NCBI RefSeq assembly: GCF_001373415.1
Contig: NZ_CDSE01000016.1
Span: 1 to 59,460 of the forward strand
Reading direction: 5' to 3'
From: Paenibacillus dakarensis
GTDB lineage: Bacteria; Bacillota; Bacilli; Paenibacillales; Paenibacillaceae
Length of the DNA stretch: 59,460 nucleotides
Positions within the stretch are counted from its first letter, which is position 1, and every line of letters starts with the position of its first letter. The position numbers and the translations under genes were made by a program. Below the pieces are notes generated by a model. It saw only the letters and a list, made by a program, of their open reading frames with translations, did no database searches and was not told the DNA's origin. Positions 1-6,978 of this stretch are shown here, piece after piece.

Positions 1-1088
1 CCCGCCACACCGTGAACAGAGAATGCATAAACCGGATCATCTACTCCTTTGCGTTCGAACCACTGGGCTGTAAAGAAGGTAATACTTCCGGCTACTGCAC
101 CAATAACAACCGCTGCCCAAGGTTCAACGAATGCACAAGCCCCTGTAATCGCCACAAAAGCGGCAAGCACACCATTCAGCATGCTTGGTATGTCCCCTTT
201 GCCCAGAACCATCCATGAAACCAATAAAGATGCAAGAGCTCCTGCAGCCGCTGCAATGTTCGTATTGAGGGCTACAAAGCCGAAGAATCCGTCCGCTAAT
301 GCTGATATGGTACTGCCCGGGTTAAATCCGAACCAGCCAATCCATATAATCAATACACCGAGAACCGAAAGCACTTGATTGTGCCCAGGAATGCTGTTCG
401 GTTTGCCATCTTTGTTGTATTTTCCAAGGCGGGGTTTGAGCAAAACTGTTGCAACTAATGCTGCGGTGGCACCGGTTAAATGTACAACTGTGGAGCCGGC
501 AAAATCCTGCATTCCGAGGTTTCCAAGCCACCCTCCACCCCATACCCAATGAGCAACGACGGGATAGATGACGATGGTAAATAAAACACCAAATATTATA
601 TAGACACTTAGCTTTGCCCGTTCTGCCATACCTCCACAAGCAATCGCAAGTGAGACAGCGGCGAAGGAGAGATGAAATAAGAACATGATTGTGGTTGGAA
701 CATCATAACTAGCCAATGAATTGAAAGATGCCGCCATATTATCTCCGCTTAGAAAGAAACCCTCCAGGCCGAAGAAACTATTTCCGTTGCCAAAAGCCAG
801 ACCAAATCCCATTGCCCAAAAAGCAACTACACTGATCCCGAATGTCAACATTGTCTTACCTGCAACATGACCTGCATTTTTCATTCTTACTGAACCAGCC
901 TCAAGCAGTGCGAATCCGGCCTGCATAAAAAATACAAGTAATGCAGCCAAAAATACAAATACCGAGTTTAATCCAGCCTGAAGTTGCGTATTCGTCGCTT
1001 CCCCCTCTGCGAATGCACTAACCGGGAAAGCAAGCAAGGCACCTATAGAACTTATGCACATGATTGACCCTAACAACCTCTTTTTCAT
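1..1088 (-). CDS. amtB: Ammonium transporter (Amt family), 3' end outside window
   Basis: Conducts ammonium/ammonia across the cytoplasmic membrane. The frame opens with ATG at 1088 (complement), has AAGGAG just upstream, and runs off the left edge after about 362 codons (full members are about 400-460). The first 30 or so residues look like a signal peptide (MKKRLLGSIMCISSIGALLAF, then VSAFA), which many Amt proteins have. Hydrophobic helices follow. Both histidines of the conducting pore are visible: one in VVHLTGATAA and one in YAFSVHGVA near the edge. Two GlnR/TnrA boxes lie upstream, as expected for a nitrogen-limitation gene. A PII gene (glnK/nrgB) often follows amt but would lie outside the window. 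Confidence 0.95.
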   Translation of the reverse strand, partial: MKKRLLGSIMCISSIGALLAFPVSAFAEGEATNTQLQAGLNSVFVFLAALLVFFMQAGFALLEAGSVRMKNAGHVAGKTMLTFGISVVAFWAMGFGLAFGNGNSFFGLEGFFLSGDNMAASFNSLASYDVPTTIMFLFHLSFAAVSLAIACGGMAERAKLSVYIIFGVLFTIVIYPVVAHWVWGGGWLGNLGMQDFAGSTVVHLTGATAALVATVLLKPRLGKYNKDGKPNSIPGHNQVLSVLGVLIIWIGWFGFNPGSTISALADGFFGFVALNTNIAAAAGALASLLVSWMVLGKGDIPSMLNGVLAAFVAITGACAFVEPWAAVVIGAVAGSITFFTAQWFERKGVDDPVYAFSVHGVA

Positions 1089-1104
1089 TCTCCCCACTCC
1101 TTAA

Positions 1105-1121
1105 TGTAAGATTATATAACA
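1105..1121 (-). promoter_or_regulatory. GlnR/TnrA box, downstream site of amt
   Basis: Read on the complement this is TGTTATATAATCTTACA, a full match to TGTNAN7TNACA and to the stricter TnrA consensus TGTNANAWWWTMTNACA. It lies between the predicted transcription start (about 1136) and the amt ribosome binding site, where a bound regulator would repress. Confidence 0.85.
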
Positions 1122-1142
1122 CCAAAATGCTTGTTAATTGTC

Positions 1143-1171
1143 ATTATAAGCACATGATTAACGTTGGGCAA
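1143..1171 (-). promoter_or_regulatory. Predicted sigma-A promoter of amt
   Basis: On the complement, TTGCCC (1166-1171) and TATAAT (1143-1148) are separated by 17 bp. The perfect -10 and weak -35 suit a promoter that needs an activator. Predicted start about 1136. Confidence 0.6.
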
Positions 1172-1204
1172 TGGATTAATAGTCAAATATACGCATTAAT
1201 CCAT
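1171..1204. repeat. 10-bp perfect inverted repeat beside the amt -35
   Basis: ATGGATTAAT (1171-1180) and ATTAATCCAT (1195-1204) are exact reverse complements with a 14-bp spacer. The dyad sits between the upstream GlnR/TnrA box and the -35 of amt. It may be an operator for another regulator, possibly the adjacent MerR protein (inference). Confidence 0.6.
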
Positions 1205-1210
1205 CTTTTA

Positions 1211-1227
1211 TGTTATATAATATAACA
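1211..1227. promoter_or_regulatory. GlnR/TnrA box, upstream site
   Basis: TGTTATATAATATAACA is a perfect palindrome and a full match to TGTNAN7TNACA. It is about 80 bp upstream of the predicted amt start, in the divergent region shared with the MerR gene, and so could serve either direction. Confidence 0.9.
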
Positions 1228-1358
1228 TAGGAATGAAATCATTCTAGAAAACCGCATTAAAGCATAACGTTTGACTGTATGGTTCACATTCATGTATCAT
1301 ATTTCTAACAGGAAATTATATATTTATAAATCATACAGGCCTGCGGGGTGATAAAAAC

Positions 1359-1811
1359 GTGAGAAGTATTAGTGCACGCATGAATCTGTATCGCATAGGT
1401 GAACTGGCCAAGGCGGCGGGGGTTAGTGAGAGAACGATTGACTATTACACCAAGTTGGGTTTGATCCACCCTGAGAAACGAACTGTTAAGAATTACCGTT
1501 TATACAGTCATGAAACTTTAAACACGCTTAAACGTATTAATCAATTAAAACAAGAGAAATATACCCTGGAAGAGATTAAGCTTACGCTGGAACGCTGGAA
1601 ATCCGTTGCTGAAGACGATGAAGTAACCGATAAATTGACCAGACTGGAAATTCAGATTCAGCAGCTGGAACGGGAAGTGAAGGAACTTAATCCGCTGCTG
1701 AAGGACTTGAAGCCTAATCAAGCACGTGCGGCATTAACCAATCTGCTTCCAAAGGGTGCGGCTTGCATTGAGTCGCTTCAAATATTACTCAACCAATTCA
1801 CATCAATGTAG
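1359..1811 (+). CDS. MerR family transcriptional regulator
   Basis: A 150-residue regulator. The N-terminal winged HTH starts at about residue 9 (LYRIGELAKAAGVSERTIDYY), followed by the TKLGLIHPEKR wing and a long coiled coil (about residues 75-115) for dimerisation. There is no Cys-rich or large ligand domain, so the signal is not visible. The GTG start at 1359 has GGGGTG 9 nt upstream; the in-frame ATG at 1380 has no ribosome binding site. It diverges from amt across an intergenic region holding a GlnR/TnrA box, but the HTH does not closely resemble GlnR or TnrA. It is followed 27 nt later by a zinc metallopeptidase, probably co-transcribed. Confidence 0.85.
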   Translation: MRSISARMNLYRIGELAKAAGVSERTIDYYTKLGLIHPEKRTVKNYRLYSHETLNTLKRINQLKQEKYTLEEIKLTLERWKSVAEDDEVTDKLTRLEIQIQQLEREVKELNPLLKDLKPNQARAALTNLLPKGAACIESLQILLNQFTSM

Positions 1812-1838
1812 TGACAATATTAAATTGGAGGTTATTCA

Positions 1839-2513
1839 ATGGACCCTATGTTTTTTCTTATTATTATCGCATTTATATTCACCCTCGTTGCTCAATTCCG
1901 GGTAAAGGGAACCTTTAATAAGTGGGCACAGGTTGAAAATGCAAATGGCATAACCGGTTATGAAGCAGCACGTCGCATGCTTGACTCTAACGGCCTTCAA
2001 GATGTGCCCATCGAGCCTGTGCCCGGTGCTTTGACAGACCACTATGATCCGATTAAACGTGTTGTAAGATTGTCTGAACCTGTGTATTATGAGCGTTCGA
2101 TCTCCGCTGTCTCTGTTGCATGCCACGAAGTTGGCCATGCCATTCAGCACAAGGTAAGCTATCCAATGCTTGTTGCCCGTCATAAAATGTTCCCTATCGT
2201 TAATTTCGCTTCCGGTATCGCTCCGTTCCTGTTCATTGCCGGATTCCTGTTCCAGGCCTTCAATCTGATCGGACTTGGTATCATCTTCTTCTCGGCTGCT
2301 GTGGCTTTCCAGCTCGTTACACTGCCAGTCGAATTTAACGCTAGTAACCGTGCACGTGAAATCATGGTGTCCGAGGGTTATATTACGAACGAGGAAGAGC
2401 GCGGTGTAGCTAAGGTCCTGAATGCAGCGGCTTTAACTTATGTAGCAGCAGCTCTTCTATCCTTGCTGGAACTGCTCCGTTATATTATGATCTTCCTTAA
2501 CAACCGCGACTAA
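1839..2513 (+). CDS. Zinc metallopeptidase, YugP-like family
   Basis: A 224-residue membrane-bound neutral zinc peptidase of the family that includes Bacillus YugP. An N-terminal membrane segment (about residues 3-20) is followed by a soluble part with the zinc motif HEVGHAIQH (about residues 96-104), then two hydrophobic segments (about 120-165) and a C-terminal one. Length is usual for the family. ATG has GGAGG about 8 nt upstream. Substrate is unknown. It follows the MerR gene by 27 nt and ends at a branched stem-loop terminator. Confidence 0.88.
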   Translation: MDPMFFLIIIAFIFTLVAQFRVKGTFNKWAQVENANGITGYEAARRMLDSNGLQDVPIEPVPGALTDHYDPIKRVVRLSEPVYYERSISAVSVACHEVGHAIQHKVSYPMLVARHKMFPIVNFASGIAPFLFIAGFLFQAFNLIGLGIIFFSAAVAFQLVTLPVEFNASNRAREIMVSEGYITNEEERGVAKVLNAAALTYVAAALLSLLELLRYIMIFLNNRD

Positions 2514-2540
2514 AGCAAAAGATTTGAAACAAGCATGAAA

Positions 2541-2601
2541 TACTCCTCTTGCGACAGACAGGTGAAATTATTGAACCTGTTTCCGTAAGGGGAGTTTTTT
2601 T
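2541..2601 (+). terminator. Terminator after the metallopeptidase gene
   Basis: Outer stem ACTCCTCTT/AAGGGGAGT enclosing an inner CAGGT/ACCTG hairpin, followed by a run of seven T. Confidence 0.75.
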
Positions 2602-2619
2602 GGGGGCAGCATATGAAGA

Positions 2620-2660
2620 AAAGGGTTCCGGAAGGATTAATGATCCTTCCGGAACCCTTT
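2620..2660 (-). terminator. Terminator of the LysR gene
   Basis: An 18-bp perfect stem (AAAGGGTTCCGGAAGGAT and complement) with a 5-nt loop, A/T-rich on both sides, so probably bidirectional. Confidence 0.8.
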
Positions 2661-2683
2661 ATTAAATTAATAATTAATAATTA

Positions 2684-3607
2684 CTATGTGGTACAATCCT
2701 TAGCCGGCTTGGTTGTGGAATCAAGCCCAAAATAATTAAGCAAAAATGTTCTAAAGGCTTGAGCCACAGGAGATAGTTTCTCATCCGTACGATGAATAAG
2801 TCCAATGGAGCGAGTTACTTTAGGTTCAGTAATAGCCACTCTCGCCGGGTGCAGCGGATTCGTCTGGAACAGCGCCATTTCCGGAAGCAGACTCACTCCC
2901 ATACCTGCTGCGACCAGACCACGGATCGTATCCGTCTCCTCTCCCTCAAATGCAATTTTCGGTGTAAAACCAGCCTCGAGACAAGCATGCCATACAATCG
3001 GACGAAGGGAATAACCCTTGCTAAAAAGAATAAAACGCTCATCTTTAAGCTGCTCAAGTTTAATACTTTTTTCATCCGCGAGCGGATGATTGGGAGGCAG
3101 GATAGCAAATAACTCTTCTGTCAGCACAATATCACCCTCAACCTGGTCATGTCTTTCCGGAAAAGGGGATACGAACGCCAGATCAACCTCGGCAGAGATA
3201 ACATCGCGAATAAGTGTCGGGTACATACCTTGTTTAAAGCGAAATTTCACATTCGGGTATTTCTTGCGAAATTCAGCCACGACTGACGGAATCAGCTGTA
3301 TCCCAAGGCTATGGGGAAATCCTATCCGGATTTCACCCTGCTCGGGGTCTAGAAACTCATGAATCTCTGTCACTGCACGATCCAGATCCTTCATAATGCC
3401 TTCCACTCGTTTGCAAAACAATTGTCCGACAGGAGTTAGCTGTAGATTACGCCCCTTTTGCATGAACAGATTCACGCCAAGCTCTTCTTCCAGCTGATGA
3501 ATCTGGCGGCTTACCGCTGACTGGGCTACATGAAGCTCCTCTGCCGCTTGAGTAACGTGTTCTTTCTGCGCAACCTTTACAAAGTATTGCAACTGTCTTA
3601 ATTCCAC
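2684..3607 (-). CDS. LysR family transcriptional regulator
   Basis: A 307-residue LTTR. The N-terminal HTH (MELRQLQYFVKVAQ through QSAVSRQIHQLEEELG, residues 1-45) resembles the GltC-like branch of Bacillus regulators. A periplasmic-binding-protein-like effector domain occupies about residues 90-295. The GTG start at 3607 has GGAG 10 nt upstream. No divergent partner is adjacent: the neighbouring rhomboid gene is on the same strand upstream, so the target is not clear from context. The effector is unknown. Confidence 0.88.
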   Translation of the reverse strand: MELRQLQYFVKVAQKEHVTQAAEELHVAQSAVSRQIHQLEEELGVNLFMQKGRNLQLTPVGQLFCKRVEGIMKDLDRAVTEIHEFLDPEQGEIRIGFPHSLGIQLIPSVVAEFRKKYPNVKFRFKQGMYPTLIRDVISAEVDLAFVSPFPERHDQVEGDIVLTEELFAILPPNHPLADEKSIKLEQLKDERFILFSKGYSLRPIVWHACLEAGFTPKIAFEGEETDTIRGLVAAGMGVSLLPEMALFQTNPLHPARVAITEPKVTRSIGLIHRTDEKLSPVAQAFRTFLLNYFGLDSTTKPAKDCTT

Positions 3608-3665
3608 GCAATTATCGCTCCATTCTACATTCCCTTACTACTTCTTTAATATAATTCCTACACGT

Positions 3666-4292
3666 TCACGATGTGCGTCGTTTGAATATACGAATCATTA
3701 ACCCGTAAATGAAGAAACCGCCAATCAATCCACCAAAGTGGGCCATAAATCCGATCCCCGGGGCAAACGAAAATATAATACCCATGATCAGCAGTGTAAA
3801 AAGCATCTTTCTTGACGCTTCATCCAGCATATTACGCTGGAACAAGGCAATGTATAAAAACGCCCCGTACACGCCATAGATTGCGCCTGAGGCACCGACA
3901 AGCACTACTACTGAGTCATTGACATAGTTGTAATTGTAATACGCAACACTGATGATATTGCCGAGTATCCCGCTAAGCAGATATAATAACGCATACCTCA
4001 TGGATCCCATAATCCGCTCCAGCGGCGGCACAATCACCAGCAGTGCAAAACTGTTAAAGAACAGATGATCGAACCCGTTATGCAAAAAAATAGCCGCAAT
4101 ATAACGCCACCATTCGCTGCGAAACGGCTCGATGTTCGTAACAGCTCCATATTCAAGCAGAGTAAATTCGTTTGTAGACCCGCCATTGAACGTCAAGATC
4201 AGGAACATGACGATGTTTGCGAGTAGCAATAACGAAGTGACAGGATAATATCTCAGATAACTTTTCCAATTTTCATAACGAACAAATATCAT
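3666..4292 (-). CDS. Rhomboid family intramembrane serine protease
   Basis: A 208-residue polytopic protein with six hydrophobic segments. The catalytic Ser lies in GASGAIYG (about residues 133-140) and the catalytic His in GFMAHFGGLIGG (about residue 185). The HNGFDHLFFNS segment (about residues 71-81) matches the conserved His/Asn-containing helix 2. It cleaves transmembrane substrates within the bilayer; the substrate is unknown. ATG start with a G-rich ribosome binding site 5 nt upstream. It is tandem with, and upstream of, the LysR gene with a 58-nt gap. Confidence 0.92.
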   Translation of the reverse strand: MIFVRYENWKSYLRYYPVTSLLLLANIVMFLILTFNGGSTNEFTLLEYGAVTNIEPFRSEWWRYIAAIFLHNGFDHLFFNSFALLVIVPPLERIMGSMRYALLYLLSGILGNIISVAYYNYNYVNDSVVVLVGASGAIYGVYGAFLYIALFQRNMLDEASRKMLFTLLIMGIIFSFAPGIGFMAHFGGLIGGFFIYGLMIRIFKRRTS

Positions 4293-4414
4293 GGCATCCC
4301 CCTATCCCTTAATCGAAACCCATGCTCGCCTTAGGTGGACATTCCCTTTTTAAAAAGATTATAATGTACCTTGAACTCGATCACCAAACTTTGATATTCA
4401 AGGAGGAGATATTC

Positions 4415-4933
4415 ATGGCTCAAGAACGTACAGGTGTTGCAACATTCAAAGGTAACCCGCTTACACTAATCGGACCCGAACTTCAAGTAGGTGATACAGC
4501 TCCTGATTTCACAGTCAGCAAAAATCTGCTGGAAGATGTTTCTCTTAAGGATTTCGCAGGTAAAATCAAATTGATCAGCGTAGTCCCTTCCCTGGATACT
4601 GGCGTATGTGATGCACAGACACGCCGTTTTAACGAGGAAGCAGCAAGTCTCAGTGAAAATGTTGTTATCCTAACTGTCAGCGCAGATCTGCCATTTGCTC
4701 AAGCTCGCTGGTGCGGAGCTGCGGGTGTTGACAAAGTCATCACGCTGTCAGATTATAAAACCCGTTCTTTCGGGCAAGCTTATGGCGTACTGATTAAAGA
4801 GTTCCAACTCGACATGCGTTCCATCTTTGTTGTCGATCAGAACGATAAGATTTCGTATGTGGAATATGTCAGCGAAATGACTGAGCATCCAAATTATGAA
4901 GCAGCAATTGAAGCCGTTAAATCATTGTCATAA
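4415..4933 (+). CDS. tpx: Thiol peroxidase (atypical 2-Cys peroxiredoxin)
   Basis: Reduces hydrogen peroxide and organic peroxides in the cytosol using thioredoxin. The 172-residue protein has the expected layout: peroxidatic Cys about residue 65 in PSLDTGVCD, with the conserved Thr three residues before it, and resolving Cys about residue 100 in ARWCGAAG. The frame is open from 4322, but the ATG at 4415 has AAGGAGGAG at ideal spacing and gives the family N terminus [13 protein letters not shown]. Stands alone, followed by a bidirectional terminator. Confidence 0.96.
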   Translation: MAQERTGVATFKGNPLTLIGPELQVGDTAPDFTVSKNLLEDVSLKDFAGKIKLISVVPSLDTGVCDAQTRRFNEEAASLSENVVILTVSADLPFAQARWCGAAGVDKVITLSDYKTRSFGQAYGVLIKEFQLDMRSIFVVDQNDKISYVEYVSEMTEHPNYEAAIEAVKSLS

Positions 4934-4971
4934 TCATCATCGTGCGTCTACATATTATCAGCCGCACTTTT

Positions 4972-5001
4972 AAAAGCGGGAGAGCAGCTCTCCCGCTTTT
5001 T
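4972..5001. terminator. Bidirectional terminator between tpx and the DUF1499 gene
   Basis: Near-perfect stem AAAAGCGGGAGAGC/GCTCTCCCGCTTTT with A-run before and T-run after; serves both convergent genes. Confidence 0.85.
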
Positions 5002-5006
5002 CATGT

Positions 5007-5399
5007 TTAACCTTCGATTTTGTGCTTGGCAAGCTTTTTGTCCAGAACTGAAAAAAGATTTATAATAACTCGATAGTTCGCTCCCAAGTCACCCAAGGAA
5101 CCACGGGAAGCTGAATACATATCAACAGCGGACCGTACCGGGCCTGTTCCAAGTACAGATACGGTAATATCCAAGGTTCGTCCAAATGAGGTCTTCTTCT
5201 CTATTGTAATTTCGCCAACGGACTGAACCTCATGAAGCACTTTGTAACCTGGTACTTTTTTGAGTGTTGAGGATACTTCTTCAAAACATTTCTCTTTTGA
5301 GAGATTGTAATAACGCGTTTTCAGCTTGGGGTCTTTAGCACGGTCGCTTGTGCCGTCATAGCTGCGCACGATCCCCGTTAGAACTCGTTTTAATGACAA
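5007..5399 (-). CDS. DUF1499-like protein
   Basis: A 130-residue protein probably of the DUF1499 family, function unknown. The segment KTRYYNLSKEKCFEEVSSTLKKVPGYKVLHE resembles the typical family core, and no signal peptide or membrane segment is seen. The frame extends to 5438, but the TTG at 5399 has AAAGGAGG 7 nt upstream, and the longer version would translate the ribosome binding site. A plausible own promoter (TTGCTG, 16 bp, TAAACT) lies in the 110 nt between it and the upstream RNA terminator, so it may not depend on the 6S-like transcript. Confidence 0.65.
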   Translation of the reverse strand: MSLKRVLTGIVRSYDGTSDRAKDPKLKTRYYNLSKEKCFEEVSSTLKKVPGYKVLHEVQSVGEITIEKKTSFGRTLDITVSVLGTGPVRSAVDMYSASRGSLGDLGANYRVIINLFSVLDKKLAKHKIEG

Positions 5400-5507
5400 A
5401 GACCGTTCCTCCTTTATAAATGACCGTTCCCTTTTCACTCTCTAGTTTAACATTGTTTAAGCTCCCAGCAAACCTTTATTCTATGTAAATTAATGTACTT
5501 TTATTAT

Positions 5508-5550
5508 AAAAAAAAACGCCCCTTCATATCGAATAACTCGAATGAAGAGG
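5508..5550 (-). terminator. Terminator of the 6S-like RNA
   Basis: On the complement, AACGCCTCTTCAT pairs with ATGAAGGGGCGTT around an 11-13 nt loop and is followed by nine T. Confidence 0.85.
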
Positions 5551-5562
5551 CGTTTCATCATA

Positions 5563-5760
5563 AACTATGTAACCCGCCAATGCCGTCCGGTAACATTGTC
5601 TTCGAACCTGCGTAAACAGGTGGGTGACCTCAGATCCGTATATGAATTCCCCTTGTCATATAGACAGGGCTGTTCAGCCACGAAACAATGTCGATCTCCC
5701 GAGACATCGTCATTGGTTCAAAACAACGGATTACCGAAACGTACATCGCAGGATGTAGTC
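5563..5760 (-). ncRNA. ssrS: Candidate 6S RNA (rod-shaped, about 198 nt)
   Basis: There is no convincing ORF. A strong promoter reads into it and a terminator follows. The two ends fold on each other into a long rod. Read on the complement from 5760, helices in order are GACTA/TAGTT, CCTGC/GCGGG, GATGT/GCATT, CGT/ACG, CGGTAA/TTACCG, CGTTG/CAATG and TTTTGAACC/GGTTCGAAG, about 38 pairs with only small bulges. They enclose a central open region with a small CCTG/CAGG hairpin on the 3' side and a closed apical arm. Size, rod shape and central bubble are those of 6S RNA, which binds sigma-A RNA polymerase in stationary phase. This rests on hand folding, not on primary sequence identity. A long untranslated leader for the DUF1499 gene is the alternative. 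Confidence 0.6.
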
Positions 5761-5762
5761 TT

Positions 5763-5791
5763 ATTATAGGGTCTTTTTCCGAAAAAGTAAA
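5763..5791 (-). promoter_or_regulatory. Sigma-A promoter of the 6S-like RNA
   Basis: On the complement, TTTACT (5786-5791), 17-bp spacer, perfect TATAAT (5763-5768). Predicted start at about 5757-5760, exactly where the closing helix begins. Confidence 0.75.
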
Positions 5792-5792
5792 C

Positions 5793-6602
5793 CTATGATT
5801 TTCTCGATTTCGACGGTTTATCGTCTGATTTCACATGGTCCATCTCTTCAAGCATCGCTTTTTCAGCAGATTCTTCCTCTTCCAACTGCTTCATTCGTTC
5901 TGCCTGCTCCTGCATCTTCAGGTATGTTCCATAGAAGTTAAAGAAGGCCAGTACAGCCATAAGAGAGAACAAAAAGAAGATAAAGAGGACAGGCATCTTC
6001 GTACCGATGAATATTAAGACAGCGCTTCCGGCCAATGTCGAAAAGACACGGAATGGACGAATCAGTGTGAGCAAAACCGCATTTTTTAATAATTGAACGG
6101 TTTTCATCTCGTAATGCACAACCATAGAGAAAAAGTTAAACATCGACACAAACAATACCAGAAGCAGCACTAACATGATAATACCGACAAGCTGCATTCC
6201 CTGAAGTTGTGTCATATAAACCGTGTAATCCACATACATGATGACGAATAGCAATGTGTATACAAAGCCACCGATCATTGCTTGTTTGTAGTTTTCTTTG
6301 TAACCTTTGAAAAAAGTCTTAAAAATCGGAATGTCCGGGTCACCCATGACCCATTTTCTCACTACTGTGAACAATGCTGCTGTTGCCGGAAATACTAGAA
6401 ATGGGGCCAATATTCCCATCACCCAGTTAGCCATTAGCTGTTCATTGTGAGCATCAGGTGTTTGCATTGCCATTAAAATCTTTGTAAACAGCACAAATAA
6501 AAAAGGCGATGAACATAGCACCCATAAAATATTGGTGAAAGCTATGCGGGTAATCCATTCGGTTATTTTATATAAGCCACCCATGGCTCCCTTCATTTCC
6601 AA
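5793..6602 (-). CDS. DUF624 (YesL-like) membrane protein
   Basis: A 269-residue membrane protein of the YesL/DUF624 family. Hydrophobic segments are seen at about residues 15-42, 68-90, 112-130, 134-160, 175-195 and 200-225, followed by a charged C-terminal tail rich in Glu and Lys. The family motif WxLCSSPFLFxLF occurs in the first segment. Function is unknown; relatives often sit beside carbohydrate transport genes, which is not the case here. The TTG start at 6602 has GGAGG 7 nt upstream; the ATG two codons later is too far away. Confidence 0.8.
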   Translation of the reverse strand: MEMKGAMGGLYKITEWITRIAFTNILWVLCSSPFLFVLFTKILMAMQTPDAHNEQLMANWVMGILAPFLVFPATAALFTVVRKWVMGDPDIPIFKTFFKGYKENYKQAMIGGFVYTLLFVIMYVDYTVYMTQLQGMQLVGIIMLVLLLVLFVSMFNFFSMVVHYEMKTVQLLKNAVLLTLIRPFRVFSTLAGSAVLIFIGTKMPVLFIFFLFSLMAVLAFFNFYGTYLKMQEQAERMKQLEEEESAEKAMLEEMDHVKSDDKPSKSRKS

Positions 6603-6706
6603 AACGTTTCCTCCTCACTAAATCTCATGCATGTATATATTAATATAACCTATTATATACATCCGTGACCAGAGCCTAATTTAGATTAGAATAGTCATTC
6701 ATCCAA

Positions 6707-6734
6707 ACTCCGTGAGCATTTCCCCCATATGATA
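6707..6734 (+). promoter_or_regulatory. Sigma-K-type promoter of the YjcZ gene
   Basis: CATATGATA (6726-6734) fits the sigma-K -10 consensus CATANNNTA exactly, with AC at 6707-6708, 17 bp upstream, as the -35 element. This agrees with mother-cell expression late in sporulation. Confidence 0.6.
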
Positions 6735-6778
6735 TGGACGTAGTACATTACAACCTTACAAAAAGGAGCTGAATGTTG

Positions 6779-6883
6779 ATGTCTTGTTACGGTGGCGGCG
6801 GTTATGGCTACGGTTCTGCTGTAGGTATTGTATTGGTTCTCTTTATCCTGCTGGTAATTATCCTCCGGGCTTTTTACATCTAA
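6779..6883 (+). CDS. YjcZ family sporulation protein
   Basis: A 34-residue protein. It starts MSCYGGGGYGYGSA and continues as one hydrophobic helix (GIVLVLFILLVIILRAF), the layout of the small YjcZ-type spore proteins of Bacillus and Paenibacillus. AAGGAG lies upstream. The in-frame ATG at 6773 and TTG at 6776 are alternative starts adding one or two residues; 6779 gives the usual family N terminus. Preceded by a sigma-K-like promoter and followed by a terminator, so a single-gene unit. Confidence 0.85.
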   Translation: MSCYGGGGYGYGSAVGIVLVLFILLVIILRAFYI

Positions 6884-6910
6884 AAAGATAACCATTCCTC
6901 ATTCAAAAAA

Positions 6911-6950
6911 AGACGGGGATGCCGGAATTAGTCGGCATCACCCGTCTCTT
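6911..6950. terminator. Terminator between the YjcZ gene and the helicase gene
   Basis: Stem AGACGGG/CCCGTCT with inner ATGCCG/CGGCAT; A-rich on the left and T-rich on the right, so usable from both convergent genes. Confidence 0.75.
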
Positions 6951-6978
6951 TATGCTATGCGGAAATTTCCCAATCCGA

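Noticed and set aside
12..639. Several ORFs on both strands at the left edge
   Set aside because: They are in wrong frames of the ammonium transporter gene, which runs unbroken on the complement from 1088 to position 1.
5590..5640. T-arm-like GGTTCGAA sequence suggesting a tRNA
   Set aside because: No acceptor stem, D-arm or anticodon arm around it; it belongs to the long helix of the 6S-like RNA.
5542..5769. 75-codon plus-strand ORF inside the 6S-like RNA
   Set aside because: No ribosome binding site, odd composition, and the region is explained by a minus-strand promoter, a rod-like fold and a terminator.
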